Assembly: GCA_029960085.1 (NCBI GenBank)
Contig: JASCPG010000003.1
Span: 35,204-99,203, forward strand
DNA length: 64,000 bases
Reading direction: 5' to 3'
Origin: Microbacteriaceae bacterium PS02067
GTDB taxonomy: Bacteria; Actinomycetota; Actinomycetes; Actinomycetales; Microbacteriaceae
Every line of letters begins with the position of its first letter. Position 1 is the first letter of the stretch. The notes below the pieces were generated by a model. The model ran no database searches, was not told the DNA's origin, and saw only the letters and a program-made list of their open reading frames with translations. Shown in pieces: positions 15,768 through 24,136 of the stretch. The translations under genes were made by a program, and so were the position numbers.

Positions 15768-16727
15768 GTGACCGATGACGGCGTGCTCCCGTGGCTGCTG
15801 GAGAGTGATCCGATGCTGCGCTGGCAGGTGCAGCGCGACCTCGCCGGTGAGCCCGAATCCGCCTGGCAGGCCACGCGTGCCCGGATCGCGACCGAGGGCG
15901 ACGGCGCAGCGCTGCTGTCGCATCAGGATGCCGACGGTCAGTGGGCCGGCGGGGCGTTCTTCCCGGCGGAGATGACCGAGCACCCGCCGCAGAACGAGCA
16001 GCCGTACACCGCGACCACCTGGACCCTCACGACGCTGCGGGAAGGCGGGCTGGATCCTGCGGTGCTCGCCGGAACCGCCGACCTTCTCCGCGAGAACAGC
16101 CGCTGGGAGTACGACGACCTGCCGTACTGGGGCGGCGAGGTCGACGTGTGCATCAACGCGATGACGCTCGCGAACGGCGCCTGGCTGGGTGCTGACGTGA
16201 GTGAGCTCGCGGCGTGGTTCCCCGCGCACGTGCAGGGCGACGGCGGTTGGGACTGCGAGTGGGTGGAAGGCTCCGTCCACTCGTCTTTCCACTCCACGAT
16301 CAACGCGGTCCGAGGGCTCCTCGCCTACGAGAAGCTCACCGGCGACCAGAGCGTCCGAGCGGCACGCCACAGCGGCGAGGAGTATCTGCTCCGTCGCCGC
16401 CTGCGGTACCGGCTCTCCACGGGGGAGCGGGTGGGGCCATGGGCCGATCTCATCGTCCACCCGTACCGTGCCCCGTTCACGCTCCTGAAGGCGGTCGACC
16501 ACATCACCGAGGCTGCGCTGTTCGACGGAGTCGCCCCCGACCCGCGCGCCGCCGAGGCCGTCGAGCGCCTGCGGGCCGCGCGCGGCGACGACGGGCGCTG
16601 GCTGCAGGGGGGGAGGTTCGGCGGTGACACGTGGATCGAGCATGACGCCCCGCCGGGGGAGCCCTCACGATGGGTGACGTTCCTCGCGCAACGGGCACTG
16701 AACCGCTGGGACGAGGCGTACGCGTGA
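15768..16727 (+). CDS. Squalene-cyclase/prenyltransferase-like alpha-toroid protein
   Basis: From GTG 15768 the product has 319 residues (329 from ATG 15738). It is built of alpha-alpha repeats with QW-like motifs such as QDADGQWAGGAFF, HVQGDGGWDCEW and DDGRWLQGGRFGG. It lacks the DXDD or DCTAE catalytic motif of true squalene-hopene or oxidosqualene cyclases, so it is more likely a binding or unrelated enzymatic member of the superfamily. Such proteins are common in Actinobacteria and uncharacterised. Its stop overlaps the start of the YcaQ-like gene (GTGA), indicating coupling. Confidence 0.82.
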   Translation: MTDDGVLPWLLESDPMLRWQVQRDLAGEPESAWQATRARIATEGDGAALLSHQDADGQWAGGAFFPAEMTEHPPQNEQPYTATTWTLTTLREGGLDPAVLAGTADLLRENSRWEYDDLPYWGGEVDVCINAMTLANGAWLGADVSELAAWFPAHVQGDGGWDCEWVEGSVHSSFHSTINAVRGLLAYEKLTGDQSVRAARHSGEEYLLRRRLRYRLSTGERVGPWADLIVHPYRAPFTLLKAVDHITEAALFDGVAPDPRAAEAVERLRAARGDDGRWLQGGRFGGDTWIEHDAPPGEPSRWVTFLAQRALNRWDEAYA

Positions 16728-17833
16728 GCCCCCGCGCGAAGGCGGAGGCGGTCCGCGAGTTGAGCCGCGACGAGGCGCGACGCCTCGTCGTTCGTGCGCA
16801 GCTGCTCGACGCCGAGCGGCCGGGCGACATCGTCGAGGTCGCCGAGCAGATCTTCACGATCAAGATCGACCCGACCGCGACGATCGCCCCCTCGGAGCAG
16901 ACCATCGCGTGGAGTCGTATCGGGTGGTCCTACGAGTCCGGCCAGCTGAAGAAGGCCGTGGAGCAGGACCGCCTCCTGTTCGAGTACGACGGCCGATTCC
17001 ACCCGGCATCCGCGCTCGCCGCCCGCGTCGCGCAGATGCGCACCCGCGTGTTCCGCGCGCAGGCGGCAGGGTGGATGGCGGCGAACGACCGCTTCCGCGC
17101 CGATGTCCTCGCGCGCCTGCGTGCGGAGGGCCAGCTCATCGCGACGCAGATCCCCGACACGAGCCAGGTGGCGCACAAGAACGAAGCCGGCTGGTACGGC
17201 TCGAACCAGACCGGCCGCATGCTCGAACTGCTGTCGTACCTGGGTGAGGTCGGCATCGTCGGGCGGCAGGGCCGCCAGCGGGTGTGGGACCTCGGCGAGA
17301 GGGTCTACGCGGGCGTCCCCGAGATGGATGCCGAGGAGGCATCCGCCGTGCTGGAGAATCGCCGGTTGCAGGCCGCCGGGATCTCGCGGCAGAAGTCGCC
17401 CTGGAGCGGGGTGGGCATGGCGGGCGTGCCCGTCACGGTCGAAGGATCGTCCTGGAAGTGGCGCGCCGACCCCGCCGCGCTCGAGACTCTCGACGACGAC
17501 CCCGGCGGGCGCGTCGCGATCCTCAATCCGTACGACGGGTTCCTCTTCGACCGGCCGCGCCTGAAGGAGCTGTTCGAGTTCGAGTATGTGCTCGAACAGT
17601 TCAAGCCGAAGGCCCAGCGCGTGTACGGCTACTTCGCGCATCCGATCCTCGTCGGAGACCGCTTCGCGGCGCTGCTCGACGCCGAACTCGACAAGCCCAA
17701 GGAGAACCTCGTCATCACGGCCGTCCACGAGCTCGCAGACCTCGACGCCGACGAGCGCGAGATGGTGGATGCCGAGTTGCGCGACCTCGCCGAATGGCTC
17801 GGCGTGGGCCTGACCTTCGCCGCGGAACGCTAG
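16724..17833 (+). CDS. Winged-helix DNA glycosylase of the YcaQ/AlkX (HTH_42) family
   Basis: The 369-residue product has the family's winged-helix repeats and late hallmarks ILNPYDGFLFDRPRLKELF and RVYGYFAHPILVGDRFAALL, which correspond to the YcaQ pattern (SPFD-x3-WDR ... YGY-x4-L-x-GDR-x-V). Characterised relatives (E. coli YcaQ, Streptomyces AlkZ) are monofunctional glycosylases that unhook interstrand crosslinks and remove bulky alkyl bases. The N-terminal QxQ/D catalytic motif of those enzymes is not evident here, so this member may differ in activity. It starts at GTG 16724 inside the upstream stop and converges on the metallopeptidase gene with a 4-nt overlap. Confidence 0.82.
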   Translation: MSPRAKAEAVRELSRDEARRLVVRAQLLDAERPGDIVEVAEQIFTIKIDPTATIAPSEQTIAWSRIGWSYESGQLKKAVEQDRLLFEYDGRFHPASALAARVAQMRTRVFRAQAAGWMAANDRFRADVLARLRAEGQLIATQIPDTSQVAHKNEAGWYGSNQTGRMLELLSYLGEVGIVGRQGRQRVWDLGERVYAGVPEMDAEEASAVLENRRLQAAGISRQKSPWSGVGMAGVPVTVEGSSWKWRADPAALETLDDDPGGRVAILNPYDGFLFDRPRLKELFEFEYVLEQFKPKAQRVYGYFAHPILVGDRFAALLDAELDKPKENLVITAVHELADLDADEREMVDAELRDLAEWLGVGLTFAAER

Positions 17834-18918
17834 GCGCGTTCGTCGTCGCGCGACGCGAGGGCGAGATCGATCTGCTGCTGCGTCGTCAGGGGTGCGCGGG
17901 TGATGAGCTCGTGGATGAAGCCGAGCTTGCGCTGCACGGGCGGGCTGATCGTGAACGGGTAGAGGTCGCCGAACCCCATCGACCGGTTCACCCGGTTGAA
18001 CCCCTGCGACATGGCCGCCCAGTCCGCGAGCACGCGTCCGATCGGCTCGTCGTGGTAGTCCTCCCGCGGGACGACGTCGGTGTCGCGCAGGGTGGAGGCC
18101 CCGGCATCCAGACGGATGCCGATGGCGGCGGACGTCTGCAGCGTGCCCACGATGTGCAGATAGTGGGCGAACGTCTCGGCGAAGTCCTCCCAGGCGTGCA
18201 TCGTCGCGTACTCGGAGATGAACGCGGACTGCCAGTCGGCGGGCGCCCCCACGCTGTAGTGGCGGTCGATCGCGTCGCGATAGCTTTCGCGTTCGTCACC
18301 GAAAAGGTCGCGGCACCTCGCCCACGTCGTCTCGTCCGTGATGAGCACGTTCTGGAAATAGTGGCCGATCTCGTGGCGCAGGTGCCCGAGGATCGTGCGG
18401 TACGGCTCGCCGAGTTTCACGCGGACGGCCTCGCGCACGTCGTCGAGACTCTCGGCCAGATCGATCGTGATGATGCCGTTCGCGTGCCCGATGACCACGG
18501 GTCTGCCTTCCGAGCGACTCGAGAGCAGATCGAATCCGAGCCCGCCCGGCTCGACATCCCACGGCACGACCGGCAGACCGACGTCCGCGATCTGCAGCAT
18601 CAGCCGGCGCTTGGCCTCCTCCGTCTTGGCGAGCTTCTCGAGGGCGATCGTGTCGTCGGATGCCGGGCGCGTGCGCGTCAGGCGGCAGGAGATGCACCGC
18701 CCCGCCGGGGCATCCTCCCGAACGAGCCAATTGCAGCCCCACTCGCGCTCCGAGCACGCGTACCACGTGATGTCGTCCACGTGAACGCGATCGCTGCGGA
18801 GGGCGAGGAACGTCCGGTCGATGATCTGCAGACCCATCTCCGTGCCGCAGTCGGGGCAGACGAGCGTGTCGAGATAGACGAACCGGCGGCAGGACGGGCA
18901 TCGGGGCGTGGAGCTCAC
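17830..18918 (-). CDS. Putative zinc-binding metallopeptidase with N-terminal zinc ribbons
   Basis: The 362-residue product opens with two CPxC pairs (CPSC and CPDC) forming a zinc ribbon, then further pairs (YACSEREWGC and CISC). The catalytic core has HEIGHYFQN, an HExxH zinc site, with a later acidic YATMHAWEDFAETFAHYLH that supplies the third ligand region. This is the putative zinc-binding metallopeptidase family (Peptidase_Mx), whose substrates are unknown. It is cytoplasmic, with no signal peptide. The GTG start is supported by TACGGT 6 nt upstream. Confidence 0.87.
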   Translation of the reverse strand: MSSTPRCPSCRRFVYLDTLVCPDCGTEMGLQIIDRTFLALRSDRVHVDDITWYACSEREWGCNWLVREDAPAGRCISCRLTRTRPASDDTIALEKLAKTEEAKRRLMLQIADVGLPVVPWDVEPGGLGFDLLSSRSEGRPVVIGHANGIITIDLAESLDDVREAVRVKLGEPYRTILGHLRHEIGHYFQNVLITDETTWARCRDLFGDERESYRDAIDRHYSVGAPADWQSAFISEYATMHAWEDFAETFAHYLHIVGTLQTSAAIGIRLDAGASTLRDTDVVPREDYHDEPIGRVLADWAAMSQGFNRVNRSMGFGDLYPFTISPPVQRKLGFIHELITRAPLTTQQQIDLALASRDDERA

Positions 18919-18924
18919 CGCTTC

Positions 18925-18930
18925 ACCGTA
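18925..18930 (-). promoter_or_regulatory. Leaderless -10 box of the metallopeptidase gene
   Basis: TACGGT on the minus strand, 6 nt before GTG 18918. Confidence 0.6.
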
Positions 18931-19041
18931 CCGGCTGCCGCCTGTCACACGGCGACACGCGATTCGGCCGCGCGCGAAGCCGTCCGCGACGATGGACGCG
19001 GGACCGTGCGCAGACGTGCACGAAGAACGGAAGGTGTACGG

Positions 19042-20343
19042 ATGGGCCAGCGGGGATTTGCGACGCGACAACTGCACGAGTGTCCGCGGGGCGCAGCACC
19101 CACGGCCCGTGCCACCCCCATCTACCTCACGGCGGGATTCGAGTTCGACGAGTACGGGCAGGCCGCTGCCCACTTCGGACAGGGGGAGGGCTACGCGTAC
19201 ACGCGCATCGGCAACCCCACGATCGAGGCGGCCGAGCACACGCTCGCCTCCCTCGAGGACGGCTCGCAGGCGCTGCTCCTCGCCAGCGGACAGGCCGCGA
19301 CGAGCGTCGCACTGCTCGCCCTTCTCGAGGCGGGTCAGCACATCGTCTCGTCCACGCACATCTACGAAGGCACGCGTGCCCTCCTCAACGACAACCTGAC
19401 GCGCCTGGGCATCGAGACGACCTACGTCGACGCGATCGAGGACACGGATGCCTGGGAGGCCGCGATCCGTCCCGAGACGAGGGCCCTGTTCGCGGAGTCG
19501 ATCTCCAACGCCACCAACCGCCTGATCGACATCGCCGCCGTCGCCGACGTGGCGCACCGCCACGGCATCCCGCTCGTCATCGACAACACGTTCGCGACCC
19601 CCTACCTCCTCCGCCCGATCGAGCACGGCGCCGATGTCGTCGTGCACTCCGCGAGCAAGTTCCTCGCCGGTCACGGGAGCGTCCTCGGCGGCGCGATCGT
19701 CGACAGCGGGACCTTCGACGCGGAGCGCTCGGGTGCGCTCTTCCCGCATCTGGTCGCCCCCGGGCGGAACGGCACGCCGAGCCTCGCCGAGCGCACGGGC
19801 GGCGATGCCCGCATCGCCTACGCGCGCGAGAGCGTCGCGCCCCGCTTCGGGCCCACGCCGTCGCCGCTCAACGCCTTCCTCATCGGCCAGGGGATCGAGA
19901 CGCTCAGCATCCGCGTCGAGCGGCAGAGCGAGAACGCGCTCGCCGTCGCGCAGTGGCTCGCCGGGCGACCCGAGATCGCCTCCGTCGACTACGTCGGCCT
20001 CCCGGGTCATCGCGACCACCGACTCGCCGCCGCGTACCTGCCCGACGGCTACGGGTCGGTCTTCACCTTCACCGTCCACGGCGGCGCGGAGGCGGCGCAG
20101 CGCCTCGTCGAAGGGCTCGAGGTGTTCACCCACATGACGCATCTGGGAGACGTCCGCTCCCTCATCCTGCATCCCGCGTCCACCTCGCATGTCGGCCTCG
20201 GCTCCGACGAGAGGCTCGCGCTCGGCGTCGAACCGGGGACCCTCCGTGTATCGATCGGCATCGAGGATGTCGAGGATCTCATCGGCGACCTGGCCGCCGC
20301 ACTGGCCGTCGCCGTCGATGTCGACATCGCGGTGATCGCATAA
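19042..20343 (+). CDS. O-acetylhomoserine sulfhydrylase / Cys-Met metabolism PLP-dependent enzyme
   Basis: The 433-residue product belongs to the cystathionine gamma-synthase superfamily. It has TPIYLTAGFEF, GYAYTRIGNPT, the PLP phosphate region LASGQAATSVAL, DNTFATPYLLRPIEHGAD and the Schiff-base lysine in VHSASKFLAGHG. Its length and the HMTHLGDVRSLILHPASTSH segment match O-acetylhomoserine aminocarboxypropyltransferases, which add sulfide or methanethiol to O-acetylhomoserine to make homocysteine or methionine. GGAAGGTGTACGG lies before the ATG. It is tightly joined to the following monooxygenase gene, suggesting joint use in organosulfur assimilation. Confidence 0.92.
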   Translation: MGQRGFATRQLHECPRGAAPTARATPIYLTAGFEFDEYGQAAAHFGQGEGYAYTRIGNPTIEAAEHTLASLEDGSQALLLASGQAATSVALLALLEAGQHIVSSTHIYEGTRALLNDNLTRLGIETTYVDAIEDTDAWEAAIRPETRALFAESISNATNRLIDIAAVADVAHRHGIPLVIDNTFATPYLLRPIEHGADVVVHSASKFLAGHGSVLGGAIVDSGTFDAERSGALFPHLVAPGRNGTPSLAERTGGDARIAYARESVAPRFGPTPSPLNAFLIGQGIETLSIRVERQSENALAVAQWLAGRPEIASVDYVGLPGHRDHRLAAAYLPDGYGSVFTFTVHGGAEAAQRLVEGLEVFTHMTHLGDVRSLILHPASTSHVGLGSDERLALGVEPGTLRVSIGIEDVEDLIGDLAAALAVAVDVDIAVIA

Positions 20344-21665
20344 GCGGCGCGGCCCGTCCTCAGCACCTCGGCTGGTTCCTCGCGCGCGGGTTCGGCCCGC
20401 ACGGGTGGGGGCATCCGTACCTCGACTGGGACTACGACTGGATCCGCCCCGACCTCTACCAGCAGTCCGCGCGCGAGCTGGAACAGGCGGGGTTCGACTT
20501 CCTCCTGATCGAGGATGCCCCCTCGCTCGGCTCGCCCGCGACGATCGACCTGCGCGTGCGTCACGCGTTCGGCGGCCCGAAGCACGACCCGCTGCTGCTC
20601 GCGCCCTACCTCTTCCAGGCGACCCGGCACCTCGGCGTCATCCCCACGGTGAACCCCGCGGCCTCCTTGCCGTACACCGCGGCGCGCCAGTTCGCGACGC
20701 TCCAGCACCTGAGCGGCGACCGCTTGGGCCTCAACGTCGTCACTGACACCGGCAGCGCGCGCCACTTCGGCGACGCGCCGCCGCTCGGTCACGACGCCGC
20801 CTACGACCGCGCGGAGGAGTGGCTCTCGGCGCTGCGCGCCCTGTGGCACTCGTGGGGCGACGGCGCGCTCGTTCGGGATGTGGCATCCGGTGTCTACGCC
20901 GACGGCACGAAGCTGGATGCCGTGCGCCATCGCGGTGCGCACTTCTCCTTCGACGGCCCACTCAACGCGATCCCGTTCGAGCGGGGCGAACCGGTCATCG
21001 CCTCTCCCGGTGGATCGGGGCGCGGACTCGCGTTCGCCGGCGCGAACTCCGACATCCAGCTGGCGCTCGCGCCGCTGCGCGAGGAGAGCGTGCGCGCCTA
21101 CGTCGCGAAGATCCGCGATGCCGCCCGTGAGCGAGGCCGCGACCCGGGTGACGTGAAGATCATGTTCGCCGTCCAGCCGGTGATCGTCTCGTCGGTCGAT
21201 GAGGCGGACCGGCTCGTCGCCGCATCGTCCGCGCCGTCGGATGAAACGCTGCGCACGATCGCACAGCGTCAGTCGAGCGACCTCGAGACCGACCTCACGG
21301 CACTCGATCTCGATGCACCTCTGCCCGCGGAATTGTTCGCGGAGCACGTCTCCCAGGGGTCGCTGCGGCGCCTCACCGGGGATCGCGACGTCGCCACGAC
21401 GACCCTGCGGGTGCACCTGAGCGCGCTGGCTCGGCTCGGACGACTCTCCGACGGGTCGGGATTCGTCGGCACGGCGGATGAGTTCGCCGACCTCGTCGAA
21501 CAGCTCGGGCTGTGGGGCGGCGATGGCGTGCTGCTGTGGGGCGATCTGCACCCCGTCACGGTGCACCGCACGCTCGATGACCTCGTGCCGATCCTCCGTC
21601 GCCGCGGCCTGCTGCGCCGCGAGTACACCGGGCAGGGTCTGCGCGCCGACCTGCACGCGTTCTGA
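20340..21665 (+). CDS. NtaA/SnaA/DszA-family flavin-dependent monooxygenase (possible ATA start)
   Basis: The frame encodes a ~441-residue luciferase-fold enzyme of the NtaA/SnaA/DszA/DmoA group. Features are QHLGWFLARGFGPHGW, FDFLLIEDAP, the YTAARQFATLQHLSGDRLGLNVVT block and AEEWLSALRALW. Such two-component monooxygenases use FMNH2 to oxidise chelators or organosulfur compounds. No ATG, GTG or TTG exists in frame until GTG 20649, inside the conserved core. ATA at 20340 overlaps the upstream TAA as ATAA, exactly where ATGA would give the start MSGAARPQHL. The product may therefore be made from ATA, weakly, or by re-initiation. Genuine loss of the start is possible. Confidence 0.83.
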   Translation: MSGAARPQHLGWFLARGFGPHGWGHPYLDWDYDWIRPDLYQQSARELEQAGFDFLLIEDAPSLGSPATIDLRVRHAFGGPKHDPLLLAPYLFQATRHLGVIPTVNPAASLPYTAARQFATLQHLSGDRLGLNVVTDTGSARHFGDAPPLGHDAAYDRAEEWLSALRALWHSWGDGALVRDVASGVYADGTKLDAVRHRGAHFSFDGPLNAIPFERGEPVIASPGGSGRGLAFAGANSDIQLALAPLREESVRAYVAKIRDAARERGRDPGDVKIMFAVQPVIVSSVDEADRLVAASSAPSDETLRTIAQRQSSDLETDLTALDLDAPLPAELFAEHVSQGSLRRLTGDRDVATTTLRVHLSALARLGRLSDGSGFVGTADEFADLVEQLGLWGGDGVLLWGDLHPVTVHRTLDDLVPILRRRGLLRREYTGQGLRADLHAF

Positions 21666-21716
21666 CGGCGCAGCGCCTCGCGTGCACCGTGCGACCCAGG
21701 TGACGCCGAGACGGCG

Positions 21717-21758
21717 CGACGAGGCCCCGCCGCTCGTGTGAGCGACGGGGCCTCGTCG
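21717..21758. terminator. Bidirectional hairpin terminator between monooxygenase and opu genes
   Basis: The arm beginning CGACGAGGCCCCG pairs with CGGGGCCTCGTCG over ~18 bp with one mismatch and a GTGT loop. It lies between two convergent genes. Confidence 0.8.
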
Positions 21759-21771
21759 TCGACCGGAGCCC

Positions 21772-22686
21772 TCAGTCGATGCTGTGCTCGCTGAGCCAGC
21801 CCCGTGCGATGTCCTTCGAGGACTTCTGGTCCTGCCTCGACTCCACGTTCATGGCGACGAGATCCTCGGCGGTGAGCGCGGCGCTCACCTTGTCCACGAT
21901 GGCGGCGGCGTCGCTCGGGAAGCTCGATGACACGAGCGGGACGACGTGCGAGGCCAGGAAGAGTCCCTTCGGGTCTTCGAGAGTCACGAGGTTCTGCGTC
22001 TTGATGCGCGGGTCGGCGCTGTAGACGTTCGCGACCTGGATGTTTCCGGCGACGAGCTCGTCGACGGTCGTGTCGGCGGTCCCGCTGAAGGTCACGTCGA
22101 CCCCGTACTTCTCCTTGAGGCCGCTCGGACCGTAGGGACGTTGCTCGAGCTCGGGGGCACCGCCGAGGACGAGCGGGCTGATGCCGGCGAGGTCGCCGAT
22201 GCTCTTCAGGTTGTGCTCATTCGCGAACGCCGCGGTCACGTTGTACGAGTCCTGATCGGTCGCGGGGGACTGGTCGAGCACCTTGAGGCCCGACGGGAGC
22301 GCCTTCTGCAGCGCGGCGAACACGTCATCCGCCGTCGTCGCCGTCGTCTGCTTGTCGAAGAACTGCAACAGGTTCCCGGTGTACTCGGGCGTCAGCTGGA
22401 TCGTGCCGTCCTGCACGGACGGGATGATCGCTTCGCGCTGCCCGATGTTGAACTTGCGGGTGACCGTGAACCCGGCGCCCTCGAGCGCCTGGGCGTAGAT
22501 CTCGGCGATGATCTCGTTCGAGTAGTACGCCTGGGAGCCGATGGTGATGGTGCCCGAGGTGCCGCCGGGCGATTCGGACGAGGCGGGCCCCTCGAGGGAG
22601 GCGCTGGAGCCGCACGCCGTGAGAGCGAGGGCGGTGACGGTGAGCGCGCTCGCCGCGAGGGCGAGTCGCGAGGTGAAGCGTGACAT
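21772..22686 (-). CDS. Glycine betaine/choline/osmoprotectant ABC transporter, substrate-binding lipoprotein
   Basis: The 304-residue product has a lipoprotein signal peptide ending in the lipobox LTAC (Cys ~26) and a Gly/Ser-rich linker. The OpuAC/OpuCC-like binding domain includes ITIGSQAYYSNEIIAEIYAQ and GTIQLTPEYTGNLLQFFDKQ. The protein is tethered outside the membrane and delivers quaternary amines to the permeases encoded upstream. It is the last gene of the four-gene operon, 41 nt after the permease stop. Ligand choice among betaine, choline, carnitine and ectoine cannot be settled. Confidence 0.92.
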   Translation of the reverse strand: MSRFTSRLALAASALTVTALALTACGSSASLEGPASSESPGGTSGTITIGSQAYYSNEIIAEIYAQALEGAGFTVTRKFNIGQREAIIPSVQDGTIQLTPEYTGNLLQFFDKQTTATTADDVFAALQKALPSGLKVLDQSPATDQDSYNVTAAFANEHNLKSIGDLAGISPLVLGGAPELEQRPYGPSGLKEKYGVDVTFSGTADTTVDELVAGNIQVANVYSADPRIKTQNLVTLEDPKGLFLASHVVPLVSSSFPSDAAAIVDKVSAALTAEDLVAMNVESRQDQKSSKDIARGWLSEHSID

Positions 22687-22727
22687 GGGTCGAGCCTTTC
22701 TGTGGATGCGGTGCGGTGCGGTGCGGG

Positions 22728-23447
22728 TCAGGGGGCGGCGGGCGCGGTGCGCGCGGGCGCCGTGCGGTCCGGCGCCGTGCGGGCGCGGACTCCGCGCGGC
22801 ACGACGAGACGCTGGACGAGCGCGAACAGGCCGTCGAGGAGCAGGGCGAGGACGATGACGAGGATCGACGCGCCGAGGATCTGCGCGGTGTCGCGCAGTT
22901 GGATGCCTTGGAGGATGTAGAACCCGAGACCGCCGAGCCCCACGTAGGTCGCGATCGTCACCGTCGCGACGACTTGCAGGGTCGCCGAGCGCAGCCCGCC
23001 GATCAGGAGGGGCAGGCCGAGGGGCACCTCGACCTTCCACAGCACCTGCCACGGCGTCATGCCGACGGCTCGCGCGGCGGCGATCACGGAGCGGTCGATC
23101 GCCTCGAAACCGGCGTACGCGCCCGCGAGGATCGATGGGATCGCGAGGCTGACGAAGGCGACGACCGACGCCTGGCTCTTGTAGACGACACCGAACAGCA
23201 GGTACAGCAGCACCACGAGGCCGAGGGTCGGGATCGCGCGTGCGGCGCCCGAGAGCGCGACGGCGAACTCCCGTCCCCGCCCGGTGTGTCCGATCGCCCA
23301 TCCGGTGGGGATGGCGATCACCGCGGCGATCAGCACGGCACCGAACGTGAAGGCCAGATGCTGCGCGAGGGCGACCGGCAGAGGCAGGGAGCCGGTGAGC
23401 CGGTCGGGGGAGAAGATCCAGGCGAGCGCGTCGGCGAACAGATTCAT
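22728..23447 (-). CDS. Osmoprotectant ABC transporter permease (OpuCD/ProW type)
   Basis: The 239-residue product has about five membrane helices and the binding-protein-dependent permease motif AAARAVGMTPWQVLWKVEVP (EAA loop) that docks on the ATPase. ATYVGLGGLGFYILQGI is typical of the OpuC family. Its start at ATG 23447 overlaps the stop of the upstream permease. The last ~20 residues (RARTAPDRTAPARTAPAAP) come from a repetitive GC-only stretch and are unlikely to be structured. It pairs with the 23444 permease as a heterodimer. Confidence 0.92.
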   Translation of the reverse strand: MNLFADALAWIFSPDRLTGSLPLPVALAQHLAFTFGAVLIAAVIAIPTGWAIGHTGRGREFAVALSGAARAIPTLGLVVLLYLLFGVVYKSQASVVAFVSLAIPSILAGAYAGFEAIDRSVIAAARAVGMTPWQVLWKVEVPLGLPLLIGGLRSATLQVVATVTIATYVGLGGLGFYILQGIQLRDTAQILGASILVIVLALLLDGLFALVQRLVVPRGVRARTAPDRTAPARTAPAAP

Positions 23448-24136
23448 CGGGCGCCCTCCGCGGCGAGGCGCTGCAGGGCGCGACGCTCGGATCGGGAGTT
23501 CTCGCGTCGCGGGAGCCACGGCAGGAGGACGCGGCCCGCGATGACGAGGAGCAGGTCGATGAGGAGCGCGATCGCCACGACGAGGACGAGACCCGTCAGC
23601 ACTTCGGGGATGATGGCCCGCTGCGAGCCGTTGGTGAACAGGTATCCCAGGTTCTCGGTGCCGATGAGGATGCCGACGGTGGCGAGCGCGATCGTCGAGG
23701 TGGCCGTCACCCGAAGGCCGGCGAGCAGCACGGGCCCCGCGAGTGGCAGGTCGACCGTCCAGAACCGCCGCCACGTGCCGAACCCGACCGCGACGGCCGC
23801 ATCGCGCGTGACGGGGTCGACGGAGTCGAGCCCGTCCGTCACGGACCGCGTCATGATCGCGACGCCGTAGATCGTGAGCGCGACGATGAGGTTCGTCTCC
23901 GACAGGTACGGGATGCCGAACACCGACCACAGCAGTGCGAAGAGTCCGAGCGACGGGATCGTGTACAGCAGCCCGATGGTCGTCAGCACCGGACCGCGCA
24001 ATCGCGTGTACCGCCACGCGAGCCACCCGAGCGGTAGGGCGATCACGAACGACAGCGCGATCGCGATCACACTCTGACGCAGGTGGACGAGCGTGAGGCC
24101 CCAGATGAGGTCGAGGTTCTGGAGCACCCAACTCAC
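23444..24136 (-). CDS. Osmoprotectant ABC transporter permease (OpuCB type)
   Basis: The 230-residue product has several membrane helices and the EAA-type loop DAAVAVGFGTWRRFWTVDLP. It also carries the conserved LLYTIPSLGLFALLWSVFGIPYL of OpuCB/OpuBB permeases. It starts at GTG 24136, overlapping the ATPase stop by 4 nt, so translation is coupled. It forms the transmembrane channel with the second permease encoded next. Confidence 0.92.
   Translation of the reverse strand: MSWVLQNLDLIWGLTLVHLRQSVIAIALSFVIALPLGWLAWRYTRLRGPVLTTIGLLYTIPSLGLFALLWSVFGIPYLSETNLIVALTIYGVAIMTRSVTDGLDSVDPVTRDAAVAVGFGTWRRFWTVDLPLAGPVLLAGLRVTATSTIALATVGILIGTENLGYLFTNGSQRAIIPEVLTGLVLVVAIALLIDLLLVIAGRVLLPWLPRRENSRSERRALQRLAAEGAR

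Noticed and set aside
17284..19041. Upstream extension of the sulfhydrylase frame to a 1019-codon frame
   Set aside because: The extra ~586 codons are antisense to the metallopeptidase and out of frame in the YcaQ-like gene; the protein family begins at MGQRGFATRQLHE.
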